A stretch of DNA of 64,000 nt from Paenibacillus macquariensis (GCF_900156375.1 NZ_FTNK01000008.1:233472-297471), one strand, 5' to 3'; positions 26,226-36,579 are shown, counted from the first letter of the stretch. Made by a program: numbers and translations. The notes: generated by a model not told the origin, from the sequence alone.

Positions 26226-27725
26226 ATGGGAAATAAACAAGACAAGCAACAACAGCAGAAGGCCATAAAGCCTCCGACGCTACTATTAGCATTAGTACCT
26301 GTTTTTACGATGATCGTATTATTGAGCTTGGGATATGTATTGTTTGAACTTCCTCCAGAACCGTTAATCATTATGTCAGCCATTGTCGCAGGGATCGTCG
26401 CGATTAAGTTGGGTCACTCGTATGACGCTATTCTTGGATCGATATCAGAAAAGATTGCTAAGACGATGCCCGCTATTCTCATCTTGATAACCGTCGGATT
26501 CATGATTGGTACTTGGATGGTTGGGGGGACGATCCCAATGATGATATATTATGGATTGAAAATTATTGATCCTCAATTTCTCATCATAACAGCGTTCTTA
26601 GTTACTTCGATTGTATCAATCTGTACTGGTACTTCATGGGGAGCTGCAGGTACAATCGGTGTGGCTTTCATGGGTGTTGCAGCAGGGATGGATGCTAATC
26701 TAGGTGCTGTAGCTGGGGCAGTTGTTGCGGGTGCTTACTTTGGAGATAAACTTTCTCCGTTGTCGGATACGACGAATATCGCTTCATTAGCTACAGGAGT
26801 GAATTTGTACGAGCATATAGGCCACTTGCTATATACGACACTTCCATCGTTTATTGTTGCCGGAATTGTATACGCTATCACGGGCTTGAACATGGGAAGT
26901 GCGGGCGTAGAAATTCCTGAAAAAGTCGGAACAATTATGAGCACGTTAAATTCAATATTTAGTTGGAACCTATTGCTACTTCTTCCTATCCTTATTATCT
27001 TATTCGGATCTCTTACGAAGAAACCTACGATCCCTGTTATGCTCATTTCATCTATCGTAGCCATGATTAATGGCATGATATTTCAAGGATTCTCGATTCA
27101 AGATGTTATGGTGTCTGCAGTAGGCGGATTTAATCTATCCATGGTGAATGTGGCTGGGTTCGATCTTGCGACTGTCATTCCAGATATTCCTCGGTTGCTC
27201 AACCGCGGGGGTATGAACTCGATGATGAGTACACTACTAATCTGTTTCAGTGCCATAGTGTTTGCAGGAACAATTTCCGTAACGAAATCATTAGATCTTA
27301 TTATTAATAAGTTGATGAGATTGGTTCATTCCACCGGTTCGTTGATCGTAACAACCATTCTTGTGGGGATGTCGATGATCGGAATTACGAGTAATGGTCA
27401 GATTTCAATTCTAATGCCTGGAGAAATGCTACGTGAATCATATATTCGTAGAGGGCTACACCCTAAGAATTTATCTAGAACGATCGAAGATTCTGCATCC
27501 ATTATCGAGCCTATCTTACCATGGACTGCTGCCGGTGCTTATATGGCAGGAACGCTCGGTGTCGCGACATTAGACTACTTGCCTTGGGCAGTATTTTGTT
27601 GGACAGGTATTATATTCGCCACAATTTGGGGGTTCACAGGATTTGGTATCGCGAAGTTGACGCCAGAACAACAACAAGAAATGTTGAAAGAGTATGATTC
27701 AGAGCAGAAAGTTTCAAATAAATAA
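26226..27725 (+). CDS. NhaC-family Na+/H+ or Na+/solute antiporter
   Basis: A 499-residue membrane protein with about twelve helices. NhaC-family stretches include SICTGTSWGAAGTIGVAFMG, GAYFGDKLSPLSDTTNIAS and LPWTAAGAYMAGTLGV. The family includes Na+/H+ antiporters and exchangers such as MleN (malate/lactate). In this gene context an amino-acid or organic-acid exchanger is plausible. The start is ATG 26226 because GAGGTGA ends 5 nt upstream; the earlier GTG is part of that ribosome site. Confidence 0.9.
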   Translation: MGNKQDKQQQQKAIKPPTLLLALVPVFTMIVLLSLGYVLFELPPEPLIIMSAIVAGIVAIKLGHSYDAILGSISEKIAKTMPAILILITVGFMIGTWMVGGTIPMMIYYGLKIIDPQFLIITAFLVTSIVSICTGTSWGAAGTIGVAFMGVAAGMDANLGAVAGAVVAGAYFGDKLSPLSDTTNIASLATGVNLYEHIGHLLYTTLPSFIVAGIVYAITGLNMGSAGVEIPEKVGTIMSTLNSIFSWNLLLLLPILIILFGSLTKKPTIPVMLISSIVAMINGMIFQGFSIQDVMVSAVGGFNLSMVNVAGFDLATVIPDIPRLLNRGGMNSMMSTLLICFSAIVFAGTISVTKSLDLIINKLMRLVHSTGSLIVTTILVGMSMIGITSNGQISILMPGEMLRESYIRRGLHPKNLSRTIEDSASIIEPILPWTAAGAYMAGTLGVATLDYLPWAVFCWTGIIFATIWGFTGFGIAKLTPEQQQEMLKEYDSEQKVSNK

Positions 27726-27755
27726 TAACCCTATCAAGGGTAGAGGAGATATACT

Positions 27756-28139
27756 ATGACTAACAATAAAGAAATTATCCAAACCAATGGTGCACCTCAA
27801 GCGATTGGACCCTATTCACAGGGAGTAAAAGTGGGGCAGTTACTCTTCACTTCAGGACAGCTTGGTATGGATCCAGCTACAGGATTATTTCCTGAAACAG
27901 TTGAGGAGCAGACAAAGCTATCTCTGAACCATGTAAAGGCAATTGTAGAAGCGTCAGGTGGTAACATGAACCAAGTTGTGAAATCGACGGTCTTTCTAAA
28001 AGATATGAACGATTTCCTAGTCGTGAACGAAATATATAGTGGGTATTTTGCAGAACCTTATCCGGCTCGTAGTGCAGTACAGGTAGCACGCTTACCGAAA
28101 GATGCTTTGGTAGAAATAGAAGTAATCGTACAGTTGTAA
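27756..28139 (+). CDS. RidA-family enamine/imine deaminase
   Basis: A 127-residue trimeric YjgF/YER057c/UK114 protein. The signature PYPARSAVQVARLPKDALVEIEVI contains the catalytic Arg and Glu of RidA, and the N-terminus has GAPQAIGPYSQGVKVG. RidA hydrolyses 2-aminoacrylate and related enamines to keto acids and ammonia. That is the reactive product expected from the PatB-like enzyme two genes upstream. The start follows AGAGGAG. A terminator follows. Confidence 0.93.
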   Translation: MTNNKEIIQTNGAPQAIGPYSQGVKVGQLLFTSGQLGMDPATGLFPETVEEQTKLSLNHVKAIVEASGGNMNQVVKSTVFLKDMNDFLVVNEIYSGYFAEPYPARSAVQVARLPKDALVEIEVIVQL

Positions 28140-28186
28140 TAAGAAATTTCATTTAACGGGAAAACCTTCAGTTAATTTCACAATCA

Positions 28187-28220
28187 GAAGGCACTTGCGT
28201 AAGTAGCAGGTGTCTTTTTT
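28187..28220 (+). terminator. Terminator after the RidA-family gene
   Basis: AAGGCACTTGC pairs with GCAGGTGTCTT (with G-U and A-C positions) around a 7-nt loop, followed by six T. Confidence 0.7.
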
Positions 28221-28375
28221 ATTGCGTTCATAACAGACGGATTATCAAGTCCTGTTGCACTTGGCTTGATATTTCGTCAATCAACATTTGGCTGCTTAAA
28301 TAGACACTTCACACGTGGTGCAAGAATAAACTGTCAATAAGTTTTATTATTGAATCGATATGGGGGGAGTATGGC

Positions 28376-29368
28376 ATGCCGAGTCGATACGAGAAGGCTA
28401 AATTAAAGTCCATTACGAGGCGATATGGATTACATCTGATCCATCTCACAACTCATGATTCTCTATACAAAAAAAATGCAGTATATTGTGCTAAAACCAA
28501 CAAAGGTAAATCTCTGGTTAAAGCGCTAAATGCTAAATGCCAAGGTGCGACATTACCTCAAGCGAAGTTCTTTTCCTATGTCCGTAGGTTAACAGCATCG
28601 AAATACCCATACACTCCACGATGGCTAAAGACCAGAACAGGAAGGTATTCAGTGAACTTTCGTGGAAATGCCTATTATATGACCGAATGGATTAAGGGTA
28701 GAAAGATTGATGATGTCCACGACTATGAATCGTTAGGTAAAGCACTTGCCCATCTCCATAAACTTCGTAAAGTGCAACAGCCCCCAACCGCTTCCTATAC
28801 ACTCCAGAGAATAAAGGAATTTAAACGTGAGGGACATTTGTTTCGCGTACAATTGCAGAATGTCCAAAGAAAGAAGACAACGCCTACGAAATGGTTCGAT
28901 ATATATGGTGAAAGTTGTGTCCATTTGACCAATGATGCTTGGAGAATCATCGATGATCCACGTGTAAAACGTATTCTTGTGAAGGAACGACAGCACCCTG
29001 CACTGATTCATGGGGACGTTACCATCCCGAATATTGTGATTCATTCTAGAGGACTTGTCCTCATTGACTGGGATTGTCTAAGGACGGGGTCGAAGTACTA
29101 TGAAGTGGCGAAGACTCTTTCCAACACAACGTATTATAAGCCGGTTCTTATGGATGCCTTTTTACATGGATACGAATCGATTAGCCCTTTAAAGTCATCT
29201 GAACGTTTACTGATCAGTGCTCTTTTTCGACTTCCAAGGGAAGCTTGGCATGTAGCCCGAAGAATTGGTTCAGGGAGAAGCCATAAGGGACTAACACTAC
29301 TGGGAGAAACTTGGCACGATCGTTTGAATGCCATACGTCATCTGGATGAATGGGCGAAAGCGGAGTAG
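28376..29368 (+). CDS. CotS-family spore-coat kinase-like protein
   Basis: A 330-residue basic protein with the aminoglycoside-phosphotransferase/CotS fold. The catalytic-loop analogue is HGDVTIPN, with LIDWDC as the metal-binding strand. The N-lobe is YCAKTNKGKSLVKAL. CotS-family proteins are spore-coat components or coat-associated small-molecule kinases. The start ATG 28376 lies 6 nt after GGGGGGAG. A second family member follows immediately. No convincing sporulation sigma promoter could be named by eye. Confidence 0.82.
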   Translation: MPSRYEKAKLKSITRRYGLHLIHLTTHDSLYKKNAVYCAKTNKGKSLVKALNAKCQGATLPQAKFFSYVRRLTASKYPYTPRWLKTRTGRYSVNFRGNAYYMTEWIKGRKIDDVHDYESLGKALAHLHKLRKVQQPPTASYTLQRIKEFKREGHLFRVQLQNVQRKKTTPTKWFDIYGESCVHLTNDAWRIIDDPRVKRILVKERQHPALIHGDVTIPNIVIHSRGLVLIDWDCLRTGSKYYEVAKTLSNTTYYKPVLMDAFLHGYESISPLKSSERLLISALFRLPREAWHVARRIGSGRSHKGLTLLGETWHDRLNAIRHLDEWAKAE

Positions 29369-29415
29369 GCACTAGTGGTAGTAATCCTATCTATTTTATA
29401 TTGAGGTGATATGTA

Positions 29416-30318
29416 ATGAGTCTAACTTCTGATCTTGAACAACAGTATGGGATTCATATTTTAAAAAAGGTTAAGGTACGCGATGTATATCAAATATCTA
29501 CAAGAAATCATGGGGTCCTATGTTTAAAAAGTTACAATGTAACAGAAGCGGAGATGCATTTCATTACACAAGTATTCGCTCATTTGTCTCAAAACGATTT
29601 CAGGTTTGCGCCCAAGGTACTCTATACATCAAGCCACGCTTATTGGATTACTAGAGAGGGTATCCACTACATGTTGACGAACTGGGTTAAGGGCGAACAT
29701 CCACGATTCCACAGGAGTGATCATTTCAAAAAAGGGATTCGACTGCTTGCTAAATTCCATTCCGTAGCGGAGGGGTTTAATGCTCCATCTATTCCGGTAG
29801 AAAGAATAAGATACAACCAGTTGAAAGAACAAATAACATTAGATCGTAATTTCCTTGCGGACAACCCGAAGCTGAAGTTAATGACGACACTGTGTAATGA
29901 GGCATTAAATGATATAGACAACGCAACAGTGGTAAAAGCCATCGCTGATGAAGAGTCTCACTTGGCATTTGCGCATGGGGATTATAATTATCCGAATCTT
30001 ATGCTAGATCGAGTGGGTTCTATGCATATGATTGATTTTGATAATACGTCATTACATGTACGCATGGAGGATTTATCGCATATTTTACATCGGAATATGG
30101 CTTGGCATGGTCATGACATGTTGCGAACGATAGAGTATTACAACAGTAAACGTCCTATAAGTAAAGGAGAACTACATGTATTGCATACGTTGCTGTTGGT
30201 TCCTTATCCCGTATTAAGGACATTGAAACAGAATATGCGAAACAAACGTTATCATATCTCAATTCCGACTGCTCTGAAGATCAAACAATATAGAAACGAA
30301 TTGAAACAGCTATTATGA
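29416..30318 (+). CDS. Second CotS-family kinase-like protein
   Basis: A 300-residue paralogue-type neighbour of the preceding gene, quite diverged. It keeps HGDYNYPN and MIDFDN as kinase-like motifs and the basic C-terminal region (KIKQYRNELKQLL). Start ATG follows AGGTGAT. The 47-bp gap suggests an operon of two coat or spore-associated kinase-like proteins. Substrates are unknown. Confidence 0.82.
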   Translation: MSLTSDLEQQYGIHILKKVKVRDVYQISTRNHGVLCLKSYNVTEAEMHFITQVFAHLSQNDFRFAPKVLYTSSHAYWITREGIHYMLTNWVKGEHPRFHRSDHFKKGIRLLAKFHSVAEGFNAPSIPVERIRYNQLKEQITLDRNFLADNPKLKLMTTLCNEALNDIDNATVVKAIADEESHLAFAHGDYNYPNLMLDRVGSMHMIDFDNTSLHVRMEDLSHILHRNMAWHGHDMLRTIEYYNSKRPISKGELHVLHTLLLVPYPVLRTLKQNMRNKRYHISIPTALKIKQYRNELKQLL

Positions 30319-30330
30319 AGGTTTTACGCA

Positions 30331-30384
30331 AACCAAAAAGGCTACATATCCTCCAAAGTGACGGATAGGGTAGCCTTTTTGGTT
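30331..30384. terminator. Bidirectional terminator between CotS-like and HAD genes
   Basis: A 14-bp stem AACCAAAAAGGCTA/TAGCCTTTTTGGTT with additional inner pairing of ATATCC with GGATA-type sequence. Confidence 0.85.
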
Positions 30385-30387
30385 AAC

Positions 30388-31170
30388 TTAATTTAGTAAT
30401 CCGAGCATTCGTAATCCGTGCAGTATACCATCTTCCTCGACGGACTTCGTCACATATTTCGCAGCTTTCTTCGCCTCAGGCATCCCATTCCCCATAGCTA
30501 CACTATTAGGGATTGAAGATAACATCTCTACGTCATTTAATGCATCCCCGAAAGCATATTGACATTCTGACGCAATACCCAGCTTGTCCGTAATATGCCG
30601 GATACCTTTAGCTTTACAGCCTCCAGCCGGAACGACGTCAACGGCATTGAGATGCCAGCGCACGAAATGAAAGGCATGAAATAGCTTTTCATATAGGACT
30701 TCTTCCTCCGGCCGGCACATCAGTAGGGATTGATAGATGTTCCGCTCCTTATAATACAAAGGATCATGAGCAGGGATAACTTTGGATTTGAACGTGTTGA
30801 TTGTTTTGGCCACGTACTCATCATTTGGCACATTCGCTCTCATATCTTCATGGTCCATGTAGACGACCGCATGATCATGAAGGAGCGCTTCTTGGGTTAA
30901 ATCATGCAGACTTTCACGGTCCAGAGGGTTCGTATAGATCACTTCTCCACGCAGCACGACATATTGACCGTTATAACTAACATAGGTATCAATTTCAAGT
31001 TGTTTACGAAGGTCTTCAAACATAAATGGAGCCCGGCCCGTTGCGATTGCAACTTCATGTCCGAGTTCTTTCAGAGAATAGATCGCTTGTTCAGCCGTCT
31101 TTGGAAGTTCTTTATGTTCATCTAGAAGGGTACCATCGATATCGAAAAAAATAATGCTCTTTTCTTTCAT
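30388..31170 (-). CDS. Cof-type HAD-superfamily phosphatase
   Basis: A 260-residue hydrolase. Motif I FFDIDGTLL has nucleophile Asp10 and acid Asp12, motif II is ATGR, and motif IV is FGDALNDVEML. A C2-type cap sits between. Cof-like enzymes dephosphorylate sugar phosphates, FMN or similar cytoplasmic metabolites. ATG 31170 is preferred, with AGGTG 7 nt upstream; the earlier in-frame ATG at 31191 lacks a ribosome site. It stands alone. Confidence 0.9.
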   Translation of the reverse strand: MKEKSIIFFDIDGTLLDEHKELPKTAEQAIYSLKELGHEVAIATGRAPFMFEDLRKQLEIDTYVSYNGQYVVLRGEVIYTNPLDRESLHDLTQEALLHDHAVVYMDHEDMRANVPNDEYVAKTINTFKSKVIPAHDPLYYKERNIYQSLLMCRPEEEVLYEKLFHAFHFVRWHLNAVDVVPAGGCKAKGIRHITDKLGIASECQYAFGDALNDVEMLSSIPNSVAMGNGMPEAKKAAKYVTKSVEEDGILHGLRMLGLLN

Positions 31171-31275
31171 ATTCTCACACCTAATTTCCATAAATAATAG
31201 TTACCATTCATATAACTAGTCTTCATTATATCAAAGAAAGAGATAGGAAGTTATCTATTCCAAATGGTGTTTTAT

Positions 31276-31308
31276 TGGAGTTGTTATTTTAATGGATAAA
31301 TAATAACA
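31276..31308 (+). promoter_or_regulatory. Candidate promoter and inverted repeat before the urea transporter
   Basis: TTGGAG (31276-31281) and AATAAT (31299-31304) are 17 bp apart. They overlap an inverted repeat TGTTATT (31282-31288)/AATAACA (31302-31308) that may be an operator. It resembles, but does not fit, the 17-bp GlnR/TnrA site. Confidence 0.4.
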
Positions 31309-31386
31309 GATATGGAAATCGTAACTATGGATGAAATAAGTCACTTAGGGGAATCTAACACACCACTTTGAAAAGGGGGAACCCAT

Positions 31387-32313
31387 ACGAATAAGAGTTT
31401 ATTTATTTCCGCAACTCTAAAAGGGATCTCTCAAGTGATATTGATAGACAATCCCATCACCGGATTGATCATATTAGTGGCGATAATGATATCTGATATA
31501 TCGTTAGGAATTGTGGCGTTGTTGTCGGCAATGATTGGGACTTGGATTGGTTATGTTGGTGGGAAGGACAAAGACGCCGTGAATCAGGGCATATTTGGAT
31601 ATAATTCCGTATTGGCGGGAATCGCCTTATTTCTGTTCTTAGGGGGCGAACTCCAGTGGGTAATCGCTCTGGTTGGGGCAGCGGTAGTCACACTTATTAC
31701 TGCGGCTATGATGTATATACTAAGTAGCACGGTGGTTCCAGTGCTTACTTTGCCCTACATCATGCTGACATGGACCACAGTACTCTCTTCTTACCATTTA
31801 AAGACGTTTCATTTGAGTCCAGAATTGGTGCCACAGGATCTCACCCATCTGAATTTGGACCAGGGAGAGAATATCCAATGGCTGAATGGGCTAATTGATG
31901 GGATAGGACAAGTGTATTTTCAGGATAATATGTGGTCAAGCATACTGATTCTGATCGGAGTTTGTTGGGCGGGTTGGAGATTAGCACTTTATGCGGTGAT
32001 AGGGACAGTTCTGGCATGGTTGACAGCCTATGGGTTAGGAGCAGAAATCACATCGCTTAATCTAGGTCTCTATGGGTTTAATGGTGTGTTAACCATACTG
32101 GCGGTATCAGGTATTTATAGTACAGGTCGCCGTTTAGAACTCCTGAGGGGAATGATTGCTGTGATTCTCACGGTACCGGTTACAGCCGGTATAACGACAT
32201 GGCTTAACCCCTATGGGCTGACCTCCTTAACGTTACCCTTTGTTCTCGTGACATGGCTCTTTATTACGACAGAACAGATACTACCTGAGCTATTGGCAAA
32301 TAAGAGTGGGTAG
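31387..32313 (+). CDS. Urea transporter, probable non-standard ACG start
   Basis: A urea channel of the bacterial UT family with about ten helices and two repeated halves ([19 protein letters not shown] and [17 protein letters not shown]). The conserved N-terminal segment [17 protein letters not shown] is in frame upstream of the first ordinary start (GTG 31435, at the V of ISQV). Between an in-frame TGA at 31369 and that GTG there is no ATG, GTG, TTG or CTG, yet a good ribosome site AAAAGGGGGA lies 6 nt before ACG 31387. Starting at ACG gives 308 residues, at GTG 292. It feeds the urease genes that follow. Confidence 0.85.
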   Translation, partial: TNKSLFISATLKGISQVILIDNPITGLIILVAIMISDISLGIVALLSAMIGTWIGYVGGKDKDAVNQGIFGYNSVLAGIALFLFLGGELQWVIALVGAAVVTLITAAMMYILSSTVVPVLTLPYIMLTWTTVLSSYHLKTFHLSPELVPQDLTHLNLDQGENIQWLNGLIDGIGQVYFQDNMWSSILILIGVCWAGWRLALYAVIGTVLAWLTAYGLGAEITSLNLGLYGFNGVLTILAVSGIYSTGRRLELLRGMIAVILTVPVTAGITTWLNPYGLTSLTLPFVLVTWLFITTEQILPELLANKSG

Positions 32314-32420
32314 GAAGTGTCTTACGTGGGATTTTTATCCACACAATGGGGAATGGTAACGACATAGTAGATTGGATGACAATGAGAAGCGTACGCCTCG
32401 ATAAGAGAAGGAGGATCAGA

Positions 32421-32723
32421 GTGAGACTATCACCTCGAGAACAAGAGAAGTTATTGATCGTCGTGGCAGCCGACGTGGCAAGACGACGGAAAGAAAGAGG
32501 CCTTAAATTAAATTATCCCGAAGCGATAGCGCTAATTACCTATGAGATTCTTGAAGGTGCCCGAGATGGAAGGAGGGTAGCTGAGCTCATGAAATTAGGT
32601 AGGGAAATCTTGACGAGTGAAGATGTTATGGAAGGTATCCCAGAAATGATTCATGACATTCAAGTAGAAGCTACGTTTCCTGACGGAACCAAATTAGTCA
32701 CGGTCCACAACCCAGTAAGTTAG
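32421..32723 (+). CDS. ureA: Urease gamma subunit
   Basis: A 100-residue subunit, exactly the usual length, beginning [20 protein letters not shown] and containing [19 protein letters not shown] and LEGARDGR. The start is GTG 32421 with AAGGAGG 6 nt upstream; the longer reading from 32346 adds residues not found in the family. Structural part of the (alpha beta gamma)3 nickel urease that splits urea into ammonia and carbamate. Confidence 0.96.
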   Translation: MRLSPREQEKLLIVVAADVARRRKERGLKLNYPEAIALITYEILEGARDGRRVAELMKLGREILTSEDVMEGIPEMIHDIQVEATFPDGTKLVTVHNPVS

Positions 32724-32754
32724 CATATCTAAATTCAGATAAAGGAGACAACGG

Positions 32755-33063
32755 ATGATTCCAGGTGAGTATATATTACGTGAGGACGATATCGTTTGTA
32801 ATGTGGGAAGAGAGACACGGATTACCCAAGCATTGAATACGGGAGATCGGGCTGTACAGGTAGGATCTCACTATCACTTTTATGAAGTGAACGCGTCACT
32901 TCAATTTGATAGGGATCAGACATTTGGCATGCATCTTAATATACCTTCGGGCGCATCGGTCCGCTTTGAACCAGGTGATGTCAAAGAAATAGAACTTGTA
33001 GCCTTTGGAGGGGAACGACGGGTATACGGACTGAATAACAAAACAGAAGGGTCCTTGGACTAA
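32755..33063 (+). CDS. ureB: Urease beta subunit
   Basis: A 102-residue subunit with [13 protein letters not shown], the conserved [22 protein letters not shown] and the [21 protein letters not shown]-terminal part. Separate beta and gamma chains are the usual arrangement in Bacillus-type ureases. It follows AAGGAGACAACGG and precedes ureC by 13 bp. Confidence 0.96.
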   Translation: MIPGEYILREDDIVCNVGRETRITQALNTGDRAVQVGSHYHFYEVNASLQFDRDQTFGMHLNIPSGASVRFEPGDVKEIELVAFGGERRVYGLNNKTEGSLD

Positions 33064-33076
33064 GGAGGTATTAGAG

Positions 33077-34789
33077 ATGAGTCTGCGCTTAACGAGAAGG
33101 CAATATGCAGACCTGTTTGGTCCCACTACAGGTGATGCCATTCGTCTTGCGGATAGTGATCTATTTATCGAGATCGAGAAGGATTATACACATTATGGAG
33201 ATGAGTGCAAATTTGGTGGAGGCAAAACAATTCGAGATGGGATGGGACAACATCCGCTAGCGACACGTGCAGACGGAGCCTTAGATGTCGTGATTACCAA
33301 TGCGATCATCGTCGATTACACCGGCATTTACAAAGCGGATATAGGTATTGTTGATGGGAGAATCATAGGAATCGGCAAGAGTGGAAATCCATTACTCATG
33401 GATGGTGTGGATTTGATCTTAGGTGCTGGAACGGAAGTGATTTCTGCAGAAGGAATGATAGTTACTGCTGGAGGCGTGGACACCCACGTACACTTCATCA
33501 ATCCAGCACAAGTGGAAACGGCGTTAACTTCCGGTCTTACGACAATGATTGGAGGGGGAACAGGCCCCGCTGAAGGATCGAAGGCAACGACATGCACACC
33601 AGGAATATGGAATATTCATCGGATGTTGGAAGCGGCTGAGGGTCTTCCGATCAATTGTGGCTTTCTTGGCAAGGGGAATGGATCAGCGGAAGAACCGCTA
33701 ATAGAACAGGTACTCGCTGGGGCCATTGGTTTAAAGGTACATGAGGATTGGGGAGCTACCGCATCTGTTATCGATCATGCTTTAATCGTCGCGGACAAAT
33801 ATGATGTACAGGTAGCGCTTCATGCGGATTCGCTGAACGAATTCGGGTTTGTTGAGGATACGATAAATGCAATTAATGGACGTAACATCCATACATTCCA
33901 CACGGAAGGTGCAGGTGGAGGTCATGCTCCGGACATGCTGAAAGTAGCAGGGTATCCCAATGTCTTGCCCGCATCTACGAATCCAACAAGACCCTATACA
34001 GTCAATACAGTTGATGAGCATCTGGACATGCTGATGGTATGTCATCATCTTGACCCGAAGGTTCCAGAGGATATTGCCTTTGCCGACTCACGAATTCGTG
34101 CAGAGACCATTGCTGCAGAAGATATATTGCTCGATCTTGGCGTAATTAGCATCATGAGTTCTGATTCCCAAGCGATGGGGAGAATTGGCGAAGTGATTAC
34201 TCGGACTTGGCAGACGGCGGATAAAATGAAGAAACAACGGGGCAATTTGCCAGGTGATGAAGGTGTCGGTGACAACAATCGGGTCAAGCGCTATATTGCT
34301 AAATATACGATCAACCCTGCCATTGCTCATGGGATTTCTTCCTATGTAGGTTCTATCGAAGTAGGGAAGATAGCAGATATTGTGATCTGGGATCCTGCAT
34401 TCTTTGGTGTGAAGCCAGACATGATTATCAAAAGCGGAATGGTGGTTCAAAGTTTGATGGGGGATGCGAATGCGGCGATTCCAACGCCTCAACCGGTATT
34501 ATATCGCCCGATGTTTGCATCTTTTGGTAAAGCGCTACAGCAGAGTTCGATCACATTTGTCTCCCAAGCTGCATTTGATCTCGGTATACATAAGCAGTTG
34601 GGCTTACAGAAACAGGTGCTACCGGTTTATGGTATTCGCAATTTAACGAAGAAAGATATGAAGCATAATGGCGAGACACCCGAGATAACCGTGGATCCGC
34701 AGACATTTGAGGTGAGAGTGAATGGAGAACATATCACATGTGAACCTGCTGACGTTGTTCCTATGGCCCAACGATATTACTTATTTTAA
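33077..34789 (+). CDS. ureC: Urease alpha (catalytic) subunit
   Basis: A 570-residue amidohydrolase with every active-site residue in place: nickel ligands His137, His139, carbamylated Lys220 (GLKVHEDWG), His249 (ALHADS), His275 (HTFHTEG) and Asp363 ([10 protein letters not shown]), plus flap Cys322 and catalytic His323 (MVCHHLDP). These are shifted by exactly +3 from the Klebsiella numbering. The start follows AAGGAGG. Fully functional by inspection; needs UreD/E/F/G for nickel loading. Confidence 0.98.
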   Translation: MSLRLTRRQYADLFGPTTGDAIRLADSDLFIEIEKDYTHYGDECKFGGGKTIRDGMGQHPLATRADGALDVVITNAIIVDYTGIYKADIGIVDGRIIGIGKSGNPLLMDGVDLILGAGTEVISAEGMIVTAGGVDTHVHFINPAQVETALTSGLTTMIGGGTGPAEGSKATTCTPGIWNIHRMLEAAEGLPINCGFLGKGNGSAEEPLIEQVLAGAIGLKVHEDWGATASVIDHALIVADKYDVQVALHADSLNEFGFVEDTINAINGRNIHTFHTEGAGGGHAPDMLKVAGYPNVLPASTNPTRPYTVNTVDEHLDMLMVCHHLDPKVPEDIAFADSRIRAETIAAEDILLDLGVISIMSSDSQAMGRIGEVITRTWQTADKMKKQRGNLPGDEGVGDNNRVKRYIAKYTINPAIAHGISSYVGSIEVGKIADIVIWDPAFFGVKPDMIIKSGMVVQSLMGDANAAIPTPQPVLYRPMFASFGKALQQSSITFVSQAAFDLGIHKQLGLQKQVLPVYGIRNLTKKDMKHNGETPEITVDPQTFEVRVNGEHITCEPADVVPMAQRYYLF

Positions 34790-34800
34790 GGAGATTTGGC

Positions 34801-35256
34801 ATGATTATTGAACAAATTGTAACCCATATTGGACAACTGGATTCAACAGAGAGAGAGAATCGTCATCTTGAGAAAGTGTACTTACCAAGTGATGATCTAG
34901 TAAAGAGAATTCAACGGGTCGTAACAGATCATGGTAGAGAATTAGGGATTTCCTTACGCCAACCCATCGATCTTAGCCATGGCGACGTTCTATATATGGA
35001 TAACGATAATCTCATTGTGATTGAGGTTCTTCCTGAAGATATTCTGGTGATTCACCCACGAAGTATGAAGGAAATGGGCGATATCGCCCATAAACTCGGG
35101 AACCGTCATTTACCTGCACAGTTTGAATGCGATCAGATGCTAGTCCAATATGATTATTTGGTTGAAGAGATGTTAACACATTCTGGGATACCTCATACGC
35201 ATGAGAAGAAGAAAGTGAGCCAGCCGTTTCGACATGTTGGACACAGTCATGGATAG
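34801..35256 (+). CDS. ureE: Urease nickel-delivery chaperone UreE
   Basis: A 151-residue metallochaperone with an N-terminal peptide-binding domain and a C-terminal metal-binding domain ([21 protein letters not shown]). The His-rich tail (HTHEKKK ... RHVGHSHG) supplies nickel sites. It lies 11 bp after ureC and overlaps the start of ureF. Confidence 0.93.
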   Translation: MIIEQIVTHIGQLDSTERENRHLEKVYLPSDDLVKRIQRVVTDHGRELGISLRQPIDLSHGDVLYMDNDNLIVIEVLPEDILVIHPRSMKEMGDIAHKLGNRHLPAQFECDQMLVQYDYLVEEMLTHSGIPHTHEKKKVSQPFRHVGHSHG

Positions 35257-35935
35257 CTATCTGCTATCTTTGTTACAGCTGGGTGATTCCAATTTCCCAA
35301 TTGGAGCATTCAGTCATTCATTCGGGCTAGAAACGTATATCCAGGATGAAAAAGTAGTGAATAAGCAAACTTTTGCAGCATGGTTGAAGATCTATGTCAG
35401 GGGTCAGTTGGTGCATTCTGATGGACTAGCCTGCAAGTTGACATATGAAGCACTGACTAGGGGCGAGTTAGATAAGATTTGGACATTAGATCAGATGATA
35501 ACGGTTCAAAGCTTTGCTCGGGAGACGAGGGAAGGGAACTATAGAATGGGTGAGCGAATGATTCAGTTGGGTATGGAACTGTATGACATTCCAACACTTG
35601 CGTTGTATCAGGAAAGGGTTAGGGGCAAACAGTCGTATGGACACCCGGCGATCACGTACGCAATCATTGCTCACCATCTTCACATTCCGAAGTCTACCGC
35701 TATTGTGTCCCATTTATATTCCTGCATCTCAAGTCTTGTTCAAAATGGGGTGCGCGGAATACCGCTTGGCCAGACGGATGGTCAACGTCTATTACAGGAC
35801 ATTCAATATCACTTGTTAGAAGCGCAAAGAATGATAGAGGGATTAGGTGAAGATGATTTCGGAATTGTGTCCCCTGGTATTGAGTTATCCCAGATGAGAC
35901 ACGAGCAATTACATTTTCGACTGTTCATGTCATAA
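35234..35935 (+). CDS. ureF: Urease accessory protein UreF
   Basis: A 233-residue all-helical accessory protein with the family stretch [21 protein letters not shown] and the conserved C-terminal [21 protein letters not shown]. It acts with UreD and UreG as the activation complex on apo-urease. ATG 35234 gives a 23-bp overlap with ureE; ATG 35249 gives an 8-bp overlap, and both are possible. Confidence 0.93.
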   Translation: MLDTVMDSYLLSLLQLGDSNFPIGAFSHSFGLETYIQDEKVVNKQTFAAWLKIYVRGQLVHSDGLACKLTYEALTRGELDKIWTLDQMITVQSFARETREGNYRMGERMIQLGMELYDIPTLALYQERVRGKQSYGHPAITYAIIAHHLHIPKSTAIVSHLYSCISSLVQNGVRGIPLGQTDGQRLLQDIQYHLLEAQRMIEGLGEDDFGIVSPGIELSQMRHEQLHFRLFMS

Positions 35936-35966
35936 CGTGAGTGGTCAATAAGTGAGGAGGATAAGC

Positions 35967-36578
35967 ATGAAACCCATTCGAATTGGAGTAGGTGGCCCGG
36001 TGGGGTCCGGTAAGACGTTGCTTGTAGAAAGATTGACTCGTCATATGTATCAAGATCATAGTATGGCTGTGATTACGAATGATATTTATACGAAGGAAGA
36101 TGCTAAATTTCTAATTCATAATGGGATACTACCTGCCGATCGTATTATCGGTGTTGAGACGGGGGGATGCCCCCATACGGCAATCAGAGAAGATGCCTCG
36201 ATGAACTTTGCAGCAATTGAGGATTTGAAGAGCCGGCATTCGGATCTTGAGATCATATTTGTAGAAAGTGGTGGCGATAATTTGGCCGCAACCTTCAGTC
36301 CCGAACTCGTCGATTTCTCCATTTATATTATCGATGTGGCGCAAGGAGAGAAAATTCCTCGCAAGGGAGGTCAAGGGATGATCAAATCAGATCTGTTCAT
36401 CATTAATAAAATCGACCTTGCTCCGTATGTAGGTGCCAGTCTCGAGGTCATGGAGGCAGATACGCTCGTCTTCCGAGGCAATAAACCGTATATTTTCACG
36501 AATCTAAAAGATGATACAGGAATAGATAAAGTACTGAAGTGGATGGATGACAATGTATTGTTAGTAGGATTGAAGTAA
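35967..36578 (+). CDS. ureG: Urease accessory GTPase UreG
   Basis: A 203-residue SIMIBI-class GTPase with P-loop [11 protein letters not shown], the nickel-binding GGCPH (Cys-Pro-His) and [11 protein letters not shown] base-recognition motif. It hydrolyses GTP to drive nickel insertion. ATG 35967 is chosen with GAGGAGG 6 nt upstream; the GTG at 35952 is part of the leader. ureD begins one base after its stop. Confidence 0.96.
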   Translation: MKPIRIGVGGPVGSGKTLLVERLTRHMYQDHSMAVITNDIYTKEDAKFLIHNGILPADRIIGVETGGCPHTAIREDASMNFAAIEDLKSRHSDLEIIFVESGGDNLAATFSPELVDFSIYIIDVAQGEKIPRKGGQGMIKSDLFIINKIDLAPYVGASLEVMEADTLVFRGNKPYIFTNLKDDTGIDKVLKWMDDNVLLVGLK

Positions 36579-36579
36579 G

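Noticed and set aside
31282..31308. GlnR/TnrA box before the urea transporter
   Set aside because: Half-sites are the wrong distance apart for the 17-bp consensus, so only an unassigned inverted repeat is reported.
32346..32420. Longer N-terminus for UreA
   Set aside because: The family length is 100 residues and the GTG at 32421 has a strong ribosome site; the upstream codons are leader.
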